From positions 692,996 to 756,995 of the forward strand of contig LYSY01000003.1 of NCBI GenBank assembly GCA_001657395.1: a stretch of DNA of 64,000 nt, written 5' to 3'. The notes beneath the pieces are model-generated. The model was not told the DNA's origin. It did no database searches and was given only the letters and a program-made list of their open reading frames with translations. This stretch comes from Rhodospirillales bacterium BBD 1991-14 (GTDB taxonomy: Bacteria; Pseudomonadota; Alphaproteobacteria; Kiloniellales; Kiloniellaceae). This document shows positions 1 through 9,293 of this stretch, one piece after another (position 1 is the stretch's first letter; each line of letters opens with the position of its first letter). The translations under genes were made by a program, and so were the position numbers.

Positions 1-426
1 ATCGCTCGCGCCATGCTGCAGGACCCCAAGCTGATCCTGGCCGACGAGCCGATTGCCTCCCTCGACCCGCGCAACGCGACGCGGGTGATGGATGCCCTGA
101 AGACCATCAACCAAGAGGACGGCATTACCGTCATCTGCAACCTCCATACGCTGGATACGGCGCGCAGCTATTGCGACCGCATCGTCGGCATGGCCGGCGG
201 CGCCGTCGTTTTCGACGGCCGCCCCGAGGCTCTCACCCAGGCTGCGGTGCGCGAGGTCTATGGCGCTGCCGGCGAGCACGAGGCCATCTCCGAAGCCGTG
301 ACCTCGACCGCCCTGCCGGGCCAGGACGAAGACCAGGACAAGGATCACGGCCCGATGAACGGCATCGCGGCGCAGACTTCCGGGCACAGCGACAAGGGCG
401 GCGACCGCGTCGCCCTCTCGGCCTGA
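1..426 (+). CDS. phnC: Phosphonate ABC transporter ATP-binding protein PhnC, 3' part
   Basis: This is the C-terminal part (141 codons) of the ATPase that energises phosphonate import; the Walker A region lies left of the window. The reading frame is already open at base 1 (IARAMLQDP). The Walker B and D-loop stretch [13 protein letters not shown] and the switch-loop region [15 protein letters not shown] are visible, as is usual for PhnC. It ends in a long hydrophilic acidic tail (about 50 residues, QDEDQDKDH) that short PhnC proteins do not need. It is followed by phnD and two phnE genes in the same direction, so the call rests on both motif and context. The frame is certain; the true start is not in the window. 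Confidence 0.9.
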   Translation: MARAMLQDPKLILADEPIASLDPRNATRVMDALKTINQEDGITVICNLHTLDTARSYCDRIVGMAGGAVVFDGRPEALTQAAVREVYGAAGEHEAISEAVTSTALPGQDEDQDKDHGPMNGIAAQTSGHSDKGGDRVALSA

Positions 427-539
427 TGGCCGGCAACCGCTGCGCCGCAACGCCGTTTTCCGGCACCCAGGCCTTCCCTGCGGAAAACCGTCAGGGCCCC
501 GACTGGCATCCGACCCACATCGTAAAGGAGACTCCAACC

Positions 540-1469
540 ATGCTTCGCAGAGCCTTTTTAGGCGGCACGGCCCTCGCCGCCGCTCTCATCGCCGGCGTTA
601 CCCTGCAGACCGCTGAGGCTGCCGACTGGAAGTCCGACTTCAAGGAACTGCGCTTCGGCATCCTCTCGGGCGAGAACGAAAAGGACCGCATCCAGCGCTA
701 CGCGAAGTTCAAGGAGTACCTGGAGAAGGAAACCGGCCTACCGGTGAAGATCTACACCGCTTCGTCCTATGACGGCGTGATCCAGGCTATCGCCGCCGAC
801 CAGATCGAATTCGCCTTCTTCGGCTCCTCCTCCTACGCCGCGGCCTACACAGAGACCGAAGGCGGTGTCGAACCGCTGGTCTCGCGCAAGCAGGCCGACG
901 GCAGCACGGGCTACTACTCCATCGTCGCCGTGCGCTGCGACAGCGGCTACGAGAAGATCGAGGACCTGCAGGGCAAGACCCTGGCCTTCGCCGACCCCGA
1001 CTCCACGTCGGGCTATGCCGTGCCCTATTACAACCTTCTGAAGCAGGGCTACGATCCGGAAACCTACTTCGCCGCGACGCCGTTTTCCGGCGCCCATGAG
1101 ACCGGCGTTCTCGGCGTCACCAACGGCCAGTTCGACGCCGCGGCCACCTATATGACCAACGAGGAATCCGGCATTATCCAACGCATGGTAGGAAAGGGCA
1201 TGCTCCAGGAAGGGGTCGTCTGTCCGATCTGGAAATCGCCCGAAATCACCTCTGGCCCCTTCACCGCGCGCAAGAATCTGCCGGGCGCGATGAAGGAAGA
1301 CGTGGCGACGATGCTCATGGAGATTCCGCAGAAGGACCCGGAAGCCTTCGCCGCCATGACCGCCAATCCCAAACAGGTCGGCTGGATCCGCGTCAACCAC
1401 GAGCGCTACGACTGGATTGTCGAAATGCGTGAGGAGATTCGCAAGATTCGCCGCAACCGCGGGAGCTGA
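540..1469 (+). CDS. phnD: Phosphonate ABC transporter periplasmic binding protein PhnD
   Basis: Captures phosphonates in the periplasm and delivers them to the PhnC/PhnE transporter. The ATG at 540 opens a 309-residue protein with a classic signal peptide (MLRRAFLGGTALAAALIAG, cleavage near TAEA-ADW). AAGGAG lies about 10 bases before the start. The mature part shows the PhnD fold signatures LRFGILSGENE near residue 36, FAFFGSSSYAAAY, and the phosphonate-gripping DSTSGYAVPYY loop. An open frame continues upstream into phnC, but that extension has no signal peptide and was rejected. It sits between phnC and phnE, as in most phosphonate uptake operons. Confidence 0.93.
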   Translation: MLRRAFLGGTALAAALIAGVTLQTAEAADWKSDFKELRFGILSGENEKDRIQRYAKFKEYLEKETGLPVKIYTASSYDGVIQAIAADQIEFAFFGSSSYAAAYTETEGGVEPLVSRKQADGSTGYYSIVAVRCDSGYEKIEDLQGKTLAFADPDSTSGYAVPYYNLLKQGYDPETYFAATPFSGAHETGVLGVTNGQFDAAATYMTNEESGIIQRMVGKGMLQEGVVCPIWKSPEITSGPFTARKNLPGAMKEDVATMLMEIPQKDPEAFAAMTANPKQVGWIRVNHERYDWIVEMREEIRKIRRNRGS

Positions 1470-1492
1470 GTCACGTGCCTCTCTGACCGCCG

Positions 1493-1518
1493 GTGCGGGG
1501 GGCGGCGCCCCCAAGCAC
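1493..1518 (+). other. GC-rich hairpin between phnD and phnE
   Basis: GGGGGC and GCCCCC pair around a GGC loop, with flanking GTGC and GCAC also able to pair. It lies 24 bases after the phnD stop and before the phnE1 start, without a following T-run. It is probably an mRNA-stabilising or attenuating stem that lets the binding protein be made in excess over the permeases. The role is inferred. Confidence 0.4.
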
Positions 1519-1592
1519 TCTCCCTCGCCCCGGTGGTCACCCTTTTTCTATCTTCCTGCAGCCGGCAAGGCTGCGCTTAGCGACAGGCCGAC

Positions 1593-2486
1593 GTGACCGA
1601 CCTCACGCTTTCTGCCCCCTCAGCCTCCAGCGACGCGGTCGCACGCTTCCACGAGGCCTACGCCGCGGCACGGCGCCGCAAACGGTTGATGGACGCGCTC
1701 TTCGCGCTGGCCTTCATCACCTGCTTCTGCATCGCCGCGGTGATCGGCGACCTGGATCCGGTGAAGATCTGGAACGGCCTGCCGCGGCTCCATGAGTTCA
1801 TCGTCAAGATCCTTCCGGTCCTGCGCTGGGAGAGCTTCGGCGCCGACCTTGCCGAGTGGTTTCTGCCGGTGAAGCTTTGGCTGAAGCTGCTGGTCGAGAC
1901 CATTCTGATCGCTTTCCTGGCGACGGTCTTCGGCATCATCGGCGCCTTTGTGCTGAGCTTCCCCGCCTCACGCAACCTGATGCCTAACCGCGTCATCCTC
2001 TTTACCTGCCGGCGCCTGCTGGAAATCGCGCGCACGGTGCCGGAACTGGTCTACGCGCTGATCTTCGTGTTCTGCTTCGGCATCGGCCCCATGGCCGGTG
2101 TCCTGGCCATCGCCGTGCACACCATGGGCGCCCTCGGCAAGCTCTATTCCGAAGTCAACGAGAACATCGACATGAAAGCGCCGGAGGGGCTGCGCGCGGC
2201 CGGGGCCAACTGGGTGCAGATGATCCGCTACGCGGTCGTGCCCCAGGTCCTGCCCAACCACGTCAGCTATACCCTGCTGCGCTTCGAGATCAACGTGCGC
2301 TCCTCCTCCATCATCGGCTTCGTCGGTGCCGGCGGCCTGGGTCAGGAGATCCGCACTGCGATCTCTTTCCAGTACTACACCGACATCTCCGCGCTCTTCC
2401 TCATTATCCTGGTGACAGTCGCCAGCATCGACCTGATCTGCGAGCGCGTCCGCCACCGCTTTATCGGCCGCGAAGGCCTGGCCTAG
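1593..2486 (+). CDS. phnE: Phosphonate ABC transporter permease PhnE (first copy)
   Basis: Membrane subunit of the phosphonate importer, 297 residues, starting at GTG 1593. Hydrophobic spans include LFALAFITCFCIAAVIG, ILIAFLATVFGIIGAFVL and ALIFVFCFGIGPMAGV. The ABC-permease EAA loop that docks the ATPase is seen in EGLRAAGANWVQMI followed by VVPQVLP. The motif SSSIIGFVGAGGLG is typical of PhnE. The gap from phnD is 123 bases and holds a hairpin. The second phnE starts 9 bases downstream, so the two probably form a heterodimeric pore. Confidence 0.92.
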   Translation: MTDLTLSAPSASSDAVARFHEAYAAARRRKRLMDALFALAFITCFCIAAVIGDLDPVKIWNGLPRLHEFIVKILPVLRWESFGADLAEWFLPVKLWLKLLVETILIAFLATVFGIIGAFVLSFPASRNLMPNRVILFTCRRLLEIARTVPELVYALIFVFCFGIGPMAGVLAIAVHTMGALGKLYSEVNENIDMKAPEGLRAAGANWVQMIRYAVVPQVLPNHVSYTLLRFEINVRSSSIIGFVGAGGLGQEIRTAISFQYYTDISALFLIILVTVASIDLICERVRHRFIGREGLA

Positions 2487-2495
2487 AGGATCGAG

Positions 2496-3365
2496 ATGCG
2501 AAACCCGAGCCACGTTACGCCGCAGGAGATCGCCGCCGCCAAGGCCCGTCTGCCGCTCGCCTTCACCGAGACGCCGCGTCAGAAACTGATCAAGCTGGTC
2601 GGCTGGAGCCTTTTCTCAGCGCTGACGATCTACACCCTGATCGCCTTCAACTTCTCGCCGGAGCGCATCTGGAACGGGCTCGGCAAGCTGGGCTTCGTCT
2701 TGAGCTTCATGCTGCCGCCCTATGTCTGGCCGAGCTGGGAGCTGTTCATGGAGCCGGTCATCGCCATCGGCGAGACCCTGGCCATGGCCTTCCTCGGAAC
2801 CCTGGGGGCCAGCCTGATCGCGCTGCCGCTCGGCTTTCTGGGAGCCAAGAACATCCTGAAGGTGGAGTGGCTGCGCTTCGGCGTGCGCCGTGGGTTCGAC
2901 ACCCTGCGGGCTTTCGAGCAACTGGTGCTGGCGCTGATCTTCATCCGCGCCTTCGGCCTCGGCCCCCTCGCAGGCATCTTCGCCATCATGGTCTCCGACA
3001 TCGGCTCGCTCTCCAAGCTCTTCGCGGAGGCCATCGAGAACGTTGAAAAGAAGCAGATCGAGGGCGTGCAGGCGACCGGCGCCGGCCCCTTGCAGACGCT
3101 GCGCCTGTCGGTGCTGCCCCAGGTGCTGCCGGTCATATTGTCCAACATCCTCTACTACCTGGAGTCCAACACCCGCAGCGCCACCATCCTGGGCATCGTC
3201 GGCGCCGGCGGTGTCGGCTTCCTGCTCTACGACCGCATCAGCGCCAACAACTGGGACGAGGTGATGTCCATCGTCATCCTCATCCTGATCACGGTCTATG
3301 CCATCGACAGCCTTTCCGGCTGGCTGCGCGGCAGGATCATCGGCAAGAACGACTACAGACCCTGA
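2496..3365 (+). CDS. phnE: Phosphonate ABC transporter permease PhnE (second copy)
   Basis: Second membrane subunit, 289 residues, ATG at 2496 just after the stop of the first phnE. It shares the family layout: GETLAMAFLGTLGASLIALP, LALIFIRAFGLGPLAGIFA, the EAA loop EGVQATGAGPLQTLRLSVLP, and ATILGIVGAGGVG. Tandem phnE genes are common in alphaproteobacterial phosphonate operons. The two copies are related but clearly diverged, consistent with separate halves of one channel rather than a recent duplication. Confidence 0.92.
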   Translation: MRNPSHVTPQEIAAAKARLPLAFTETPRQKLIKLVGWSLFSALTIYTLIAFNFSPERIWNGLGKLGFVLSFMLPPYVWPSWELFMEPVIAIGETLAMAFLGTLGASLIALPLGFLGAKNILKVEWLRFGVRRGFDTLRAFEQLVLALIFIRAFGLGPLAGIFAIMVSDIGSLSKLFAEAIENVEKKQIEGVQATGAGPLQTLRLSVLPQVLPVILSNILYYLESNTRSATILGIVGAGGVGFLLYDRISANNWDEVMSIVILILITVYAIDSLSGWLRGRIIGKNDYRP

Positions 3366-3383
3366 GCGCACACGAGCCCGACC

Positions 3384-4040
3384 ATGAGCGAAGCCGCCAA
3401 ACCTTTCGACGTCCAACGTCCGCCCAAAAAGATGCTGGGCGAGGCGCCGTTGATTCACGAGACCGCCACGATCGTCGGTTCTGCGCTCGGCATCTACACC
3501 GAGGTCGGCGCGCGCAGCACCATGATGGACAGCCGCTTCGGCGATTACAGCTACATCACGTCCGACTGCCATGTGATCGGCAGTGAGATCGGCAAGTTCT
3601 GTTCCATTGCCAACCAGACCCGGATCAATCCGGGCAACCACCCGACCTGGCGGGCGAGCCAGCATCACTTCACTTACCGCAGCCGCCAGTACGGCCTGGC
3701 GGAGGAGGACGACAGCGAGGTCTTCGCCTGGCGGCAGGCCCATGCGGTCACCATCGGCCATGACGTCTGGATCGGCCACGGCGCAACGGTTCTGGCCGGG
3801 GTAGCCGTCGGGACCGGGGCGGTGATCGGCGCCGGCGCCGTGGTCAGCAAGGCGGTCGCGCCCTACAGCATCGTCGCAGGAGTGCCGGCAAGGCCGATCC
3901 GCCCGCGCTTCAACGCCCGGATCGCCGCGCGGCTGCAGGTTCTCGCCTGGTGGGACTGGGACCACGCCAAATTGCGCCAGGCCCTGCCAGACTTCCGCAG
4001 CCTCAGCATCGAGGCCTTCCTGGAAAAGTACGGCGGATAA
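3384..4040 (+). CDS. Phosphonate-operon hexapeptide-repeat acetyltransferase
   Basis: A 218-residue left-handed beta-helix acetyltransferase of the kind repeatedly found inside phosphonate operons (annotated elsewhere as DapH/DapD/GlmU-related phosphonate metabolism protein). The hexapeptide ladder is visible at AVTIGHDVWIGHGATVLAG and VAVGTGAVIGAGAVVSKAV, ending with the family tail YSIVAGVPARPIRPRF. It starts 18 bases after phnE and is probably co-transcribed. The substrate is not known from sequence; acetylation of aminoalkylphosphonates before C-P lyase is one possibility by analogy with PhnO, which is unrelated in fold. Confidence 0.85.
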   Translation: MSEAAKPFDVQRPPKKMLGEAPLIHETATIVGSALGIYTEVGARSTMMDSRFGDYSYITSDCHVIGSEIGKFCSIANQTRINPGNHPTWRASQHHFTYRSRQYGLAEEDDSEVFAWRQAHAVTIGHDVWIGHGATVLAGVAVGTGAVIGAGAVVSKAVAPYSIVAGVPARPIRPRFNARIAARLQVLAWWDWDHAKLRQALPDFRSLSIEAFLEKYGG

Positions 4041-4130
4041 CACCCGCCTGATGCAAATCGAGTCGCAGCAACAAAACTGTCATGCAAATCATGCATGGTG
4101 CGGCGGCAGCGATCAGGAGGGGGCAACGCC

Positions 4131-4520
4131 ATGGAATTCCCGGAACACAGGGACATGGACCTGACCATGCTCACCAGCATGGGGGTCAAGGTCCTGCGGT
4201 TCGATACAGGCCAGCACATCATCGAACAGGGATCGGTCGGCACTGAGATGTTCGTGCTGCAGTCGGGCCGGGCCGCCATCGTGATCAACGGGGCGACCAT
4301 CGAGGAGATCGACGCCGGCGGCTTCTTCGGCGAGATGGGCCTGGTCGACGGCGCACCGCGGAGCGCCACAGTGGTTGCGCTGGAGCCCTGCGAAGTCGTC
4401 CCGGTCGCCGAGCGCAGCTTTCTTTTCCTCGTCCATGAGACGCCGTACTTCGCCCTCGACGTCATGCGCACCATGGCGGCGCGCGTCAGGCGCATGAACG
4501 AAAAGCTGCTGACGGTCTGA
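4131..4520 (+). CDS. Cyclic nucleotide-binding domain protein
   Basis: A stand-alone Crp/Fnr-type nucleotide-binding domain, 129 residues, with no DNA-binding or enzymatic domain attached. The ATG at 4131 is chosen over one at 4095 because AGGAGGGG lies just upstream. The phosphate-binding-cassette-like region reads GGFFGEMGLVDGAPRSATVVA, preceded by EQGSVGTEMFVLQSGRAAI. Such single-domain proteins occur in many alphaproteobacteria and may act as regulatory subunits; the partner is unknown. The gene converges with the GNAT gene only 6 bases downstream. Confidence 0.8.
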   Translation: MEFPEHRDMDLTMLTSMGVKVLRFDTGQHIIEQGSVGTEMFVLQSGRAAIVINGATIEEIDAGGFFGEMGLVDGAPRSATVVALEPCEVVPVAERSFLFLVHETPYFALDVMRTMAARVRRMNEKLLTV

Positions 4521-4526
4521 AATCGA

Positions 4527-5009
4527 TCAGGACTGCTTGGGTGCGACGATCCCCGGCAGCGCCAGGGTCATGAAGACGCTGTTCGGATCCAGGCGGTAGT
4601 CGGCAAAGGGCGGACAGTACTCAAAGCCGAAGCCGCTGTAGAGCGCCCGCGCCGGGGCGAAGCCCTCCATACTGCCGGTCTCCAGACTGAGCCGCCCGTA
4701 TGCGCGCTGCCGGGCCTCCGCGATCAGGTGTTCCAGCAAGCGGCGGGCCACCCCCTTGCCGCGCGAAGCCGGTGCGGTGTGCATGGACTTCACTTCGCCG
4801 TGGTCGGGGGAGAGTTCCTTCAAGGCCGCGCAGCCGAGGAGCTGCGCATCCTCCCAAGCGGTCCAAAAGGTGATCTCCGGCGCCCGCAGACCTTCCAGAT
4901 CGAGGGCGTGGCGGCTTTCCGGCGGCGAGTGCTCGGCCATCACCTCCAGATGGGCCGTCAGAAGCGCCGCAATTTCGCGCCCGCGCAGGTCGTCTTCACG
5001 AATGATCAT
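4527..5009 (-). CDS. GNAT family N-acetyltransferase
   Basis: A 160-residue acetyl-CoA-dependent acetyltransferase. The start MIIREDDL at 5009 is favoured because the frame upstream codes basic, low-complexity residues with no family resemblance. The acetyl-CoA-binding motif A is seen in SMHTAPASRGKGVARRLLEHLI (R-x-x-G-x-G/A type), followed by GSMEGFAPARALYSGFGFEYC. It resembles the EpsN/PA2271-like GNATs that end in a D-P-N-S-V-F-M-T-L tail. The acceptor substrate cannot be told. Confidence 0.85.
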   Translation of the reverse strand: MIIREDDLRGREIAALLTAHLEVMAEHSPPESRHALDLEGLRAPEITFWTAWEDAQLLGCAALKELSPDHGEVKSMHTAPASRGKGVARRLLEHLIAEARQRAYGRLSLETGSMEGFAPARALYSGFGFEYCPPFADYRLDPNSVFMTLALPGIVAPKQS

Positions 5010-5061
5010 CGTTCGTTGCACCGAAACTCGTATGAATACGGATAGAGCGGCGGGATTCCGC

Positions 5062-6114
5062 CTAGAAAAATACTGCCTTACGCCCCTCCGGCGCGGCAAA
5101 CATTTCCGCGCCTTCGTGGCCAACGCCCGGAACCTCGACGATGCGTGTGCCGTGGCGGCCGAAGAGGCGGTCGAGATGGGCCTTGAACAGCCGGCCGCGC
5201 TCCAGGCGGTGACGGCCCTGCAGAGCAGCGGCGCACTTGCGGTTCAGGGTTTCGTGGTCGGGGTCGCTGTCGTTGCGCCCGAGGAGCAGGACCACATCGC
5301 GGTCCCGTGCCCGCGCCCTCAGGATATCCTTGCCAGCGCGCGCCATGAAGCCGTTCAACTGACCGAGCCCATACTGGTAGCGGTCGTACTTGGCGCAGTC
5401 CGCCGCCGACGGCACCCCGAAGTCGCCGTCGAAGTCCGGCCCAGGCCGCTCCGGCCCCAGGTAGAGATAGGTGCCGGGGTTGGCGACGACGTAGCGCAGC
5501 CTGACCGAGGACAGAGCGGCCAGCGGCGCATGACCCACCGCGAAGCGCTGGACGAACTGCCCGCCGGCGGAGTGGCCCGCCAGGGTGATCTTGTCAAGAT
5601 TCGGAAACAGGCTGCGGTCACCGAGATGAGACAGCAGCCGCTCGACCGCGCCAAAGGAACTCATGCGCCCCCGCGGTAGACTGACGGAGGCATCGCCGTG
5701 CCGCCAGTTGCGGTTTCCTGCCCAGTAGACCTCGCCGGGGCGGCGGTGCGGCCGGTCATCGCTTTCGATGGAGAAGCCGGGAGCGACGACAAGAGTCCGC
5801 GTGCGCTCCCCCTCGATACCCGCAGCCGCCGTGATCATCGGAAAGTACTGGTGCGCATTGCGCCTGATGCCGTGCACCACGACGACCGCGCGGCGAACCT
5901 CGGGTGCCGGCGCGTCCAGGGCATGGCTGGCGTAGATCGGAAGCTGCAGGCCGCCTCCAAGGGGAAACAGTGCCCAACAGTCCGGCCCGCCCAGGCAGGG
6001 CCCAGCGGCCTGCGCCCGCCGCAGACCCTGCTCCAACCCCACGGTCACGATGACTGCCAACACAACCACACTCACGGCAAGACCACGCCCGACGGCCCAC
6101 GGCTTCCAGTGCAC
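5062..6114 (-). CDS. Membrane-anchored or secreted alpha/beta hydrolase
   Basis: A 350-residue protein with an N-terminal hydrophobic segment (GLAVSVVVLAVIVTVGLE) that is a signal peptide or anchor. The hydrolase core begins with AVVVVHGIRRNAHQYFP (oxyanion-hole HG). The nucleophile elbow is GHSAGG. The acid is probably in LLLGRNDSDPDH and the histidine in VPGVGHEG, so the catalytic triad is complete. It is likely an extracytoplasmic esterase or related hydrolase; the substrate is not evident. The gene is not closely linked to neighbours in the same direction. Confidence 0.75.
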   Translation of the reverse strand: MHWKPWAVGRGLAVSVVVLAVIVTVGLEQGLRRAQAAGPCLGGPDCWALFPLGGGLQLPIYASHALDAPAPEVRRAVVVVHGIRRNAHQYFPMITAAAGIEGERTRTLVVAPGFSIESDDRPHRRPGEVYWAGNRNWRHGDASVSLPRGRMSSFGAVERLLSHLGDRSLFPNLDKITLAGHSAGGQFVQRFAVGHAPLAALSSVRLRYVVANPGTYLYLGPERPGPDFDGDFGVPSAADCAKYDRYQYGLGQLNGFMARAGKDILRARARDRDVVLLLGRNDSDPDHETLNRKCAAALQGRHRLERGRLFKAHLDRLFGRHGTRIVEVPGVGHEGAEMFAAPEGRKAVFF

Positions 6115-6394
6115 TCTGGCTTACCCCTTGTTATCCGCCGCTTGCAGCCTCGGCCGCGGCGGCAAACTCCCCACACACCATGGTCCGTCAGGCTGTCGCC
6201 CCACGCAAGAGCGGACTTGTGACAACATTGTTCATGTGGCTGCAGAGCCGCAGCAGCTTGTGTTTCCCGGCAACCTCATCGAAGCTCGAATTCGCCGACG
6301 CCCTATGGATGCTCCATGGATGCCCCTGGGCCTTTGTCCACAACCCCGGGCATCCGCAGCCTCAGGAAAAGCGCCGCAGCGACGAGAGAGACCC

Positions 6395-6946
6395 ATGCCG
6401 AGCGAACCGCTTCCTTCTGCCTACAAGCGCATCGTCCTGCGCCGTCTGCACCCTGGCGATCTTGCCGCCTTCCAAAGCTATCGCTGCGATCCTGAAGTAG
6501 GCCGTTTCCAGGGCTGGCAGGCGATGAGCGATGCCGAGGCGCGCGCCTTCCTGGCCGATGTGAACAGCGCCGCGCTGCTGCAGCCCGGCCGCTGGAGCCA
6601 GATCGCCATCGCGCTGGCATCGGACGACAGCCTGATCGGCGACATCGGTCTCTGCATCGCCGAAGACGGCCGCGAGGCGGAGATCGGCTTTACCCTGGCG
6701 CTTGGCGCACAGCGACAGGGCCTCGCCCGGGAGGCCGTGACGGAAGCAATACGCCTGGTCTTCGCGCAGACCGCGGTCGGGCGGATCGTCGGCATCACCG
6801 ACACCCGCAACCTGCCCTCCCTGCACCTGATGGAGCGGCTGGGGATGGAGAAGATCCGGACACAGCAGGTGGTGTTTCAGGGCGAACCCTGCACCGAGGA
6901 CGTCTTCGCGATAACGCGCGGGCAGGCGAATTCAGAGCAGGGATAG
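6395..6946 (+). CDS. RimJ/RimL-type GNAT acetyltransferase
   Basis: A 183-residue GNAT protein starting at ATG 6395 (MPSEPLPSAYKRIVLRRLH). Family features are IVLRRLHPGDLAAFQSYRCD at the N-terminus, the motif A segment ALGAQRQGLAREAVTEAIR, and the C-terminal NLPSLHLMERLGMEK, all typical of the Acetyltransf_3 group that modifies protein N-termini, amino acids or antibiotics. It converges on the C-P lyase operon end, 8 bases away. No pathway link is implied. An upstream open frame exists but lacks family similarity. Confidence 0.82.
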   Translation: MPSEPLPSAYKRIVLRRLHPGDLAAFQSYRCDPEVGRFQGWQAMSDAEARAFLADVNSAALLQPGRWSQIAIALASDDSLIGDIGLCIAEDGREAEIGFTLALGAQRQGLAREAVTEAIRLVFAQTAVGRIVGITDTRNLPSLHLMERLGMEKIRTQQVVFQGEPCTEDVFAITRGQANSEQG

Positions 6947-6954
6947 CGGCGGCT

Positions 6955-8148
6955 TTACGCCACCCGGTCGCCGGCGGCGTAGACCGTGCGCACCACCGGA
7001 TGTCCCTCCACGAGACGCAGGCGCAGCAGGTCGGCGCGCTTGCCGACGGCGATCTCGCCGCGGTCGTCCAGGCCAGCGGCTTTGGCCGGGGCGAGGCTCG
7101 ACATCTTCACTGCCTGGGGCAGAGAAAGGCCGATGTCGTCCTCGGTCAGACGCAGGGTGGCCGAGAGCATGGAGACCGGCACGTAGTCGGAGGCGAGGAT
7201 ATCGAGCAGCCCCGCCTTCACCAGCGCGACGGCCGAGACATTGCCGGTCTGGGAGCCGCCCTTGACCACATTGGGCGCCCCCATGATGGTGGCCATGCCG
7301 CATTCGCGCGCCGCCTCGGCTGCGACCAGGGTGGTGGGGAACTCGGAAAGGGCCATGCCCAGGTGAGCGGCCTCCTCCACGTGCTCCAGGGTCTCGTCGT
7401 CGTGGGCGGCGACCGGAATGCCGCGCGCGTGCGCCATGCGGCAGATGGCGGCGCGATAGGTGGGCGCGAAGGTGCGCGAGGCCTCGGCATCCCGGCGGAA
7501 GCGCTCGTCCACCTGCTCCGGCGGCACGTGGAACAGCTTGATCAGGATTTCCCGGTACTTCTCCGCATCGGGGAACTGGCGCTGGCCGACCGTGTGCTCC
7601 ATGACCGACACCAGCCGCAGCAGCGGGTGGTCCATGTGGGGTTCCACCTGGTCCAGCAGGGTCGGATCGGTCACTTCGCAGCGCAGATGCAGGAAGTGCT
7701 GGCTGCGAAAGAGGCCGAGGGTCTCTCCCTTTTCCACCGCCGCCATGATCTGGCCGAGCAGGTCGCGGCGCGTCTGGTCGGCATCGCGCAGGCCGACCAC
7801 CAGGGAGTCGAAGACCGTGGTGATGCCGGCGGCGGCGACCTGGGCGTCATGGGCGATGGCGGCCTCCAGCGGGTCCCACTGAACGCCGGGCCGCGGCACG
7901 GCGTGGCGCTCGCAGTGGTCGGTGTGGAGGTCGACAAGCCCGGGCAGCAGCAGTTCGCCCTGGCAGTCGATAGCGCCCGAGGGGACCGCGCCGCCGTCCG
8001 CCACCTCGGCGATCCTCCCGGCCTGCAGGGTGACGGCACCGCGGAAGCTGTCCGCCGCCGTCACCACCTGGGCGTTGGCCAGCACCAGTTCCGACTCCGC
8101 CTCCGCGGCCGGGCCCGCGTGTTCCTCGAGAAGATGGTCCTGCAGCAT
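6955..8148 (-). CDS. phnM: PhnM-type phosphonate triphosphate diphosphatase, distal copy
   Basis: An amidohydrolase-superfamily enzyme, 397 residues. PhnM removes pyrophosphate from alpha-D-ribose 1-methylphosphonate 5-triphosphate before C-P lyase cleavage. Metal-binding motifs are DLHTDHCERH (from residue 73), HLRCEVTD and the HDDETLEHVEEA strand, followed by GAPNVVKGGSQTGN and LASDYVP. The start codon overlaps the stop of the upstream phnM by one base (TAATG), so the pair is translationally coupled. It differs widely from its neighbour (CERHAVPRPG against [10 protein letters not shown]), so the duplication is old and both look catalytically intact. Confidence 0.9.
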   Translation of the reverse strand: MLQDHLLEEHAGPAAEAESELVLANAQVVTAADSFRGAVTLQAGRIAEVADGGAVPSGAIDCQGELLLPGLVDLHTDHCERHAVPRPGVQWDPLEAAIAHDAQVAAAGITTVFDSLVVGLRDADQTRRDLLGQIMAAVEKGETLGLFRSQHFLHLRCEVTDPTLLDQVEPHMDHPLLRLVSVMEHTVGQRQFPDAEKYREILIKLFHVPPEQVDERFRRDAEASRTFAPTYRAAICRMAHARGIPVAAHDDETLEHVEEAAHLGMALSEFPTTLVAAEAARECGMATIMGAPNVVKGGSQTGNVSAVALVKAGLLDILASDYVPVSMLSATLRLTEDDIGLSLPQAVKMSSLAPAKAAGLDDRGEIAVGKRADLLRLRLVEGHPVVRTVYAAGDRVA

Positions 8149-9293
8149 TACATTACCCGCTTTCCGTCGCGAAAGACCGTGCGAACATGGGGCCTGTCGT
8201 CAATCATGGCAACCCTCAGCAGATCCGCCTTCAGGCCCGGGGCGAGGCGCCCGCGATCCGCCAGGCCGGCGGCCCGTGCCGGATTGCTGGTCACCTTGGC
8301 CACGGCCGGCGGTAGCGCCATGTCGTGCGGCCCCCGGGTCAGGCGAAAGGCGGCCTGCAGCATGGCCGCCGGCACGTAGTCGGAAGCCAGGTTGTCCAGC
8401 AGGCCCTCCGCCGCCAATTCCCCGGCGGAGACGTTGCCGGAGTGGGAGCCGCCGCGGATCAGGTTGGGGGCGCCCATCACGATATGCATGCCGTGGTCGC
8501 GGGCATGCCGCGCCGCTGCGGCGGTGGTGGGGAACTCGGAAACCGTGATCCCCAGGTCCGCGGCCTCTTCCACATGCGCCAGCGTCTCGTCGTCGTGGCT
8601 GGCGACCGCCAGGCCGCGCTCCCGGCCGCGGGCGGCCAGGTCGGCACGGTTCTTCGGCGCCACGGTCTGCAACGCTTCGAGCAGGCGGTCGATGTGGGCA
8701 TCGGCCTCCGCCTCGGTCATCTTCTGGTTCTTCATAGTGCGCTCGCGAAAGCGCTGGACATCCGGGTACTGGCGGTGCCCGGGGGCGTGATCCATCAGCG
8801 ACATCATGCCGACGGCAGTCTGGTCGGCCACGGAGTCGAAGAGGTCCACGACCCTTTCGTCCGTCACCTCGCAGCGCAGGTGAATGATGTGATCGGCACG
8901 CAGCATCTCCTGCGCCCCGGCCTGGGTCACCGCCTCGATCATCGGCGCGAGGATCTCCACACGCTCCGGATTGCGGATGCTGACCCCGACGCAGATGCAG
9001 TCGTAGGCGGTGGTGACGCCGGCGGCGGCCATCTGGGCGTCATGGGCCATGACCGCGGTCACCGCGTTCCAGCGCGTGCCCGGTCTCGGCAGGACATGCT
9101 TCTCGAAGTGGTCGGTGTGCAGGTCGATAAGACCGGGCAGCAGAAAATCGCCATCCAGATCCTCGGCAGCGGGCAAAGCGGTGCTGCCGCTGCTGATATC
9201 GGTGATCCGGCCATCCCTCACGGCGAGGCTGCCGTGCACGACCTCGTCCTCCAGCACCAGGCGGGCGTTGGAAAAAACCTTCTCCGCCGTCAT
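8148..9293 (-). CDS. phnM: PhnM-type phosphonate triphosphate diphosphatase, proximal copy
   Basis: The first of two tandem PhnM proteins, 381 residues from the ATG at 9293, which overlaps the phnL stop in an ATGA. Metal-site motifs are [10 protein letters not shown] (from residue 57), [37 protein letters not shown] and LASDYVPAA. Position directly behind phnL is the standard place for phnM, so this is probably the canonical enzyme of the C-P lyase pathway. The longer open frame upstream runs through phnL in another frame and was not used. Confidence 0.92.
   Translation of the reverse strand: MTAEKVFSNARLVLEDEVVHGSLAVRDGRITDISSGSTALPAAEDLDGDFLLPGLIDLHTDHFEKHVLPRPGTRWNAVTAVMAHDAQMAAAGVTTAYDCICVGVSIRNPERVEILAPMIEAVTQAGAQEMLRADHIIHLRCEVTDERVVDLFDSVADQTAVGMMSLMDHAPGHRQYPDVQRFRERTMKNQKMTEAEADAHIDRLLEALQTVAPKNRADLAARGRERGLAVASHDDETLAHVEEAADLGITVSEFPTTAAAARHARDHGMHIVMGAPNLIRGGSHSGNVSAGELAAEGLLDNLASDYVPAAMLQAAFRLTRGPHDMALPPAVAKVTSNPARAAGLADRGRLAPGLKADLLRVAMIDDRPHVRTVFRDGKRVM

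Noticed and set aside
171-539. Extension of the phnD frame back to 171
   Set aside because: It overlaps phnC in another frame, is Arg/Gly-rich and would bury the signal peptide.
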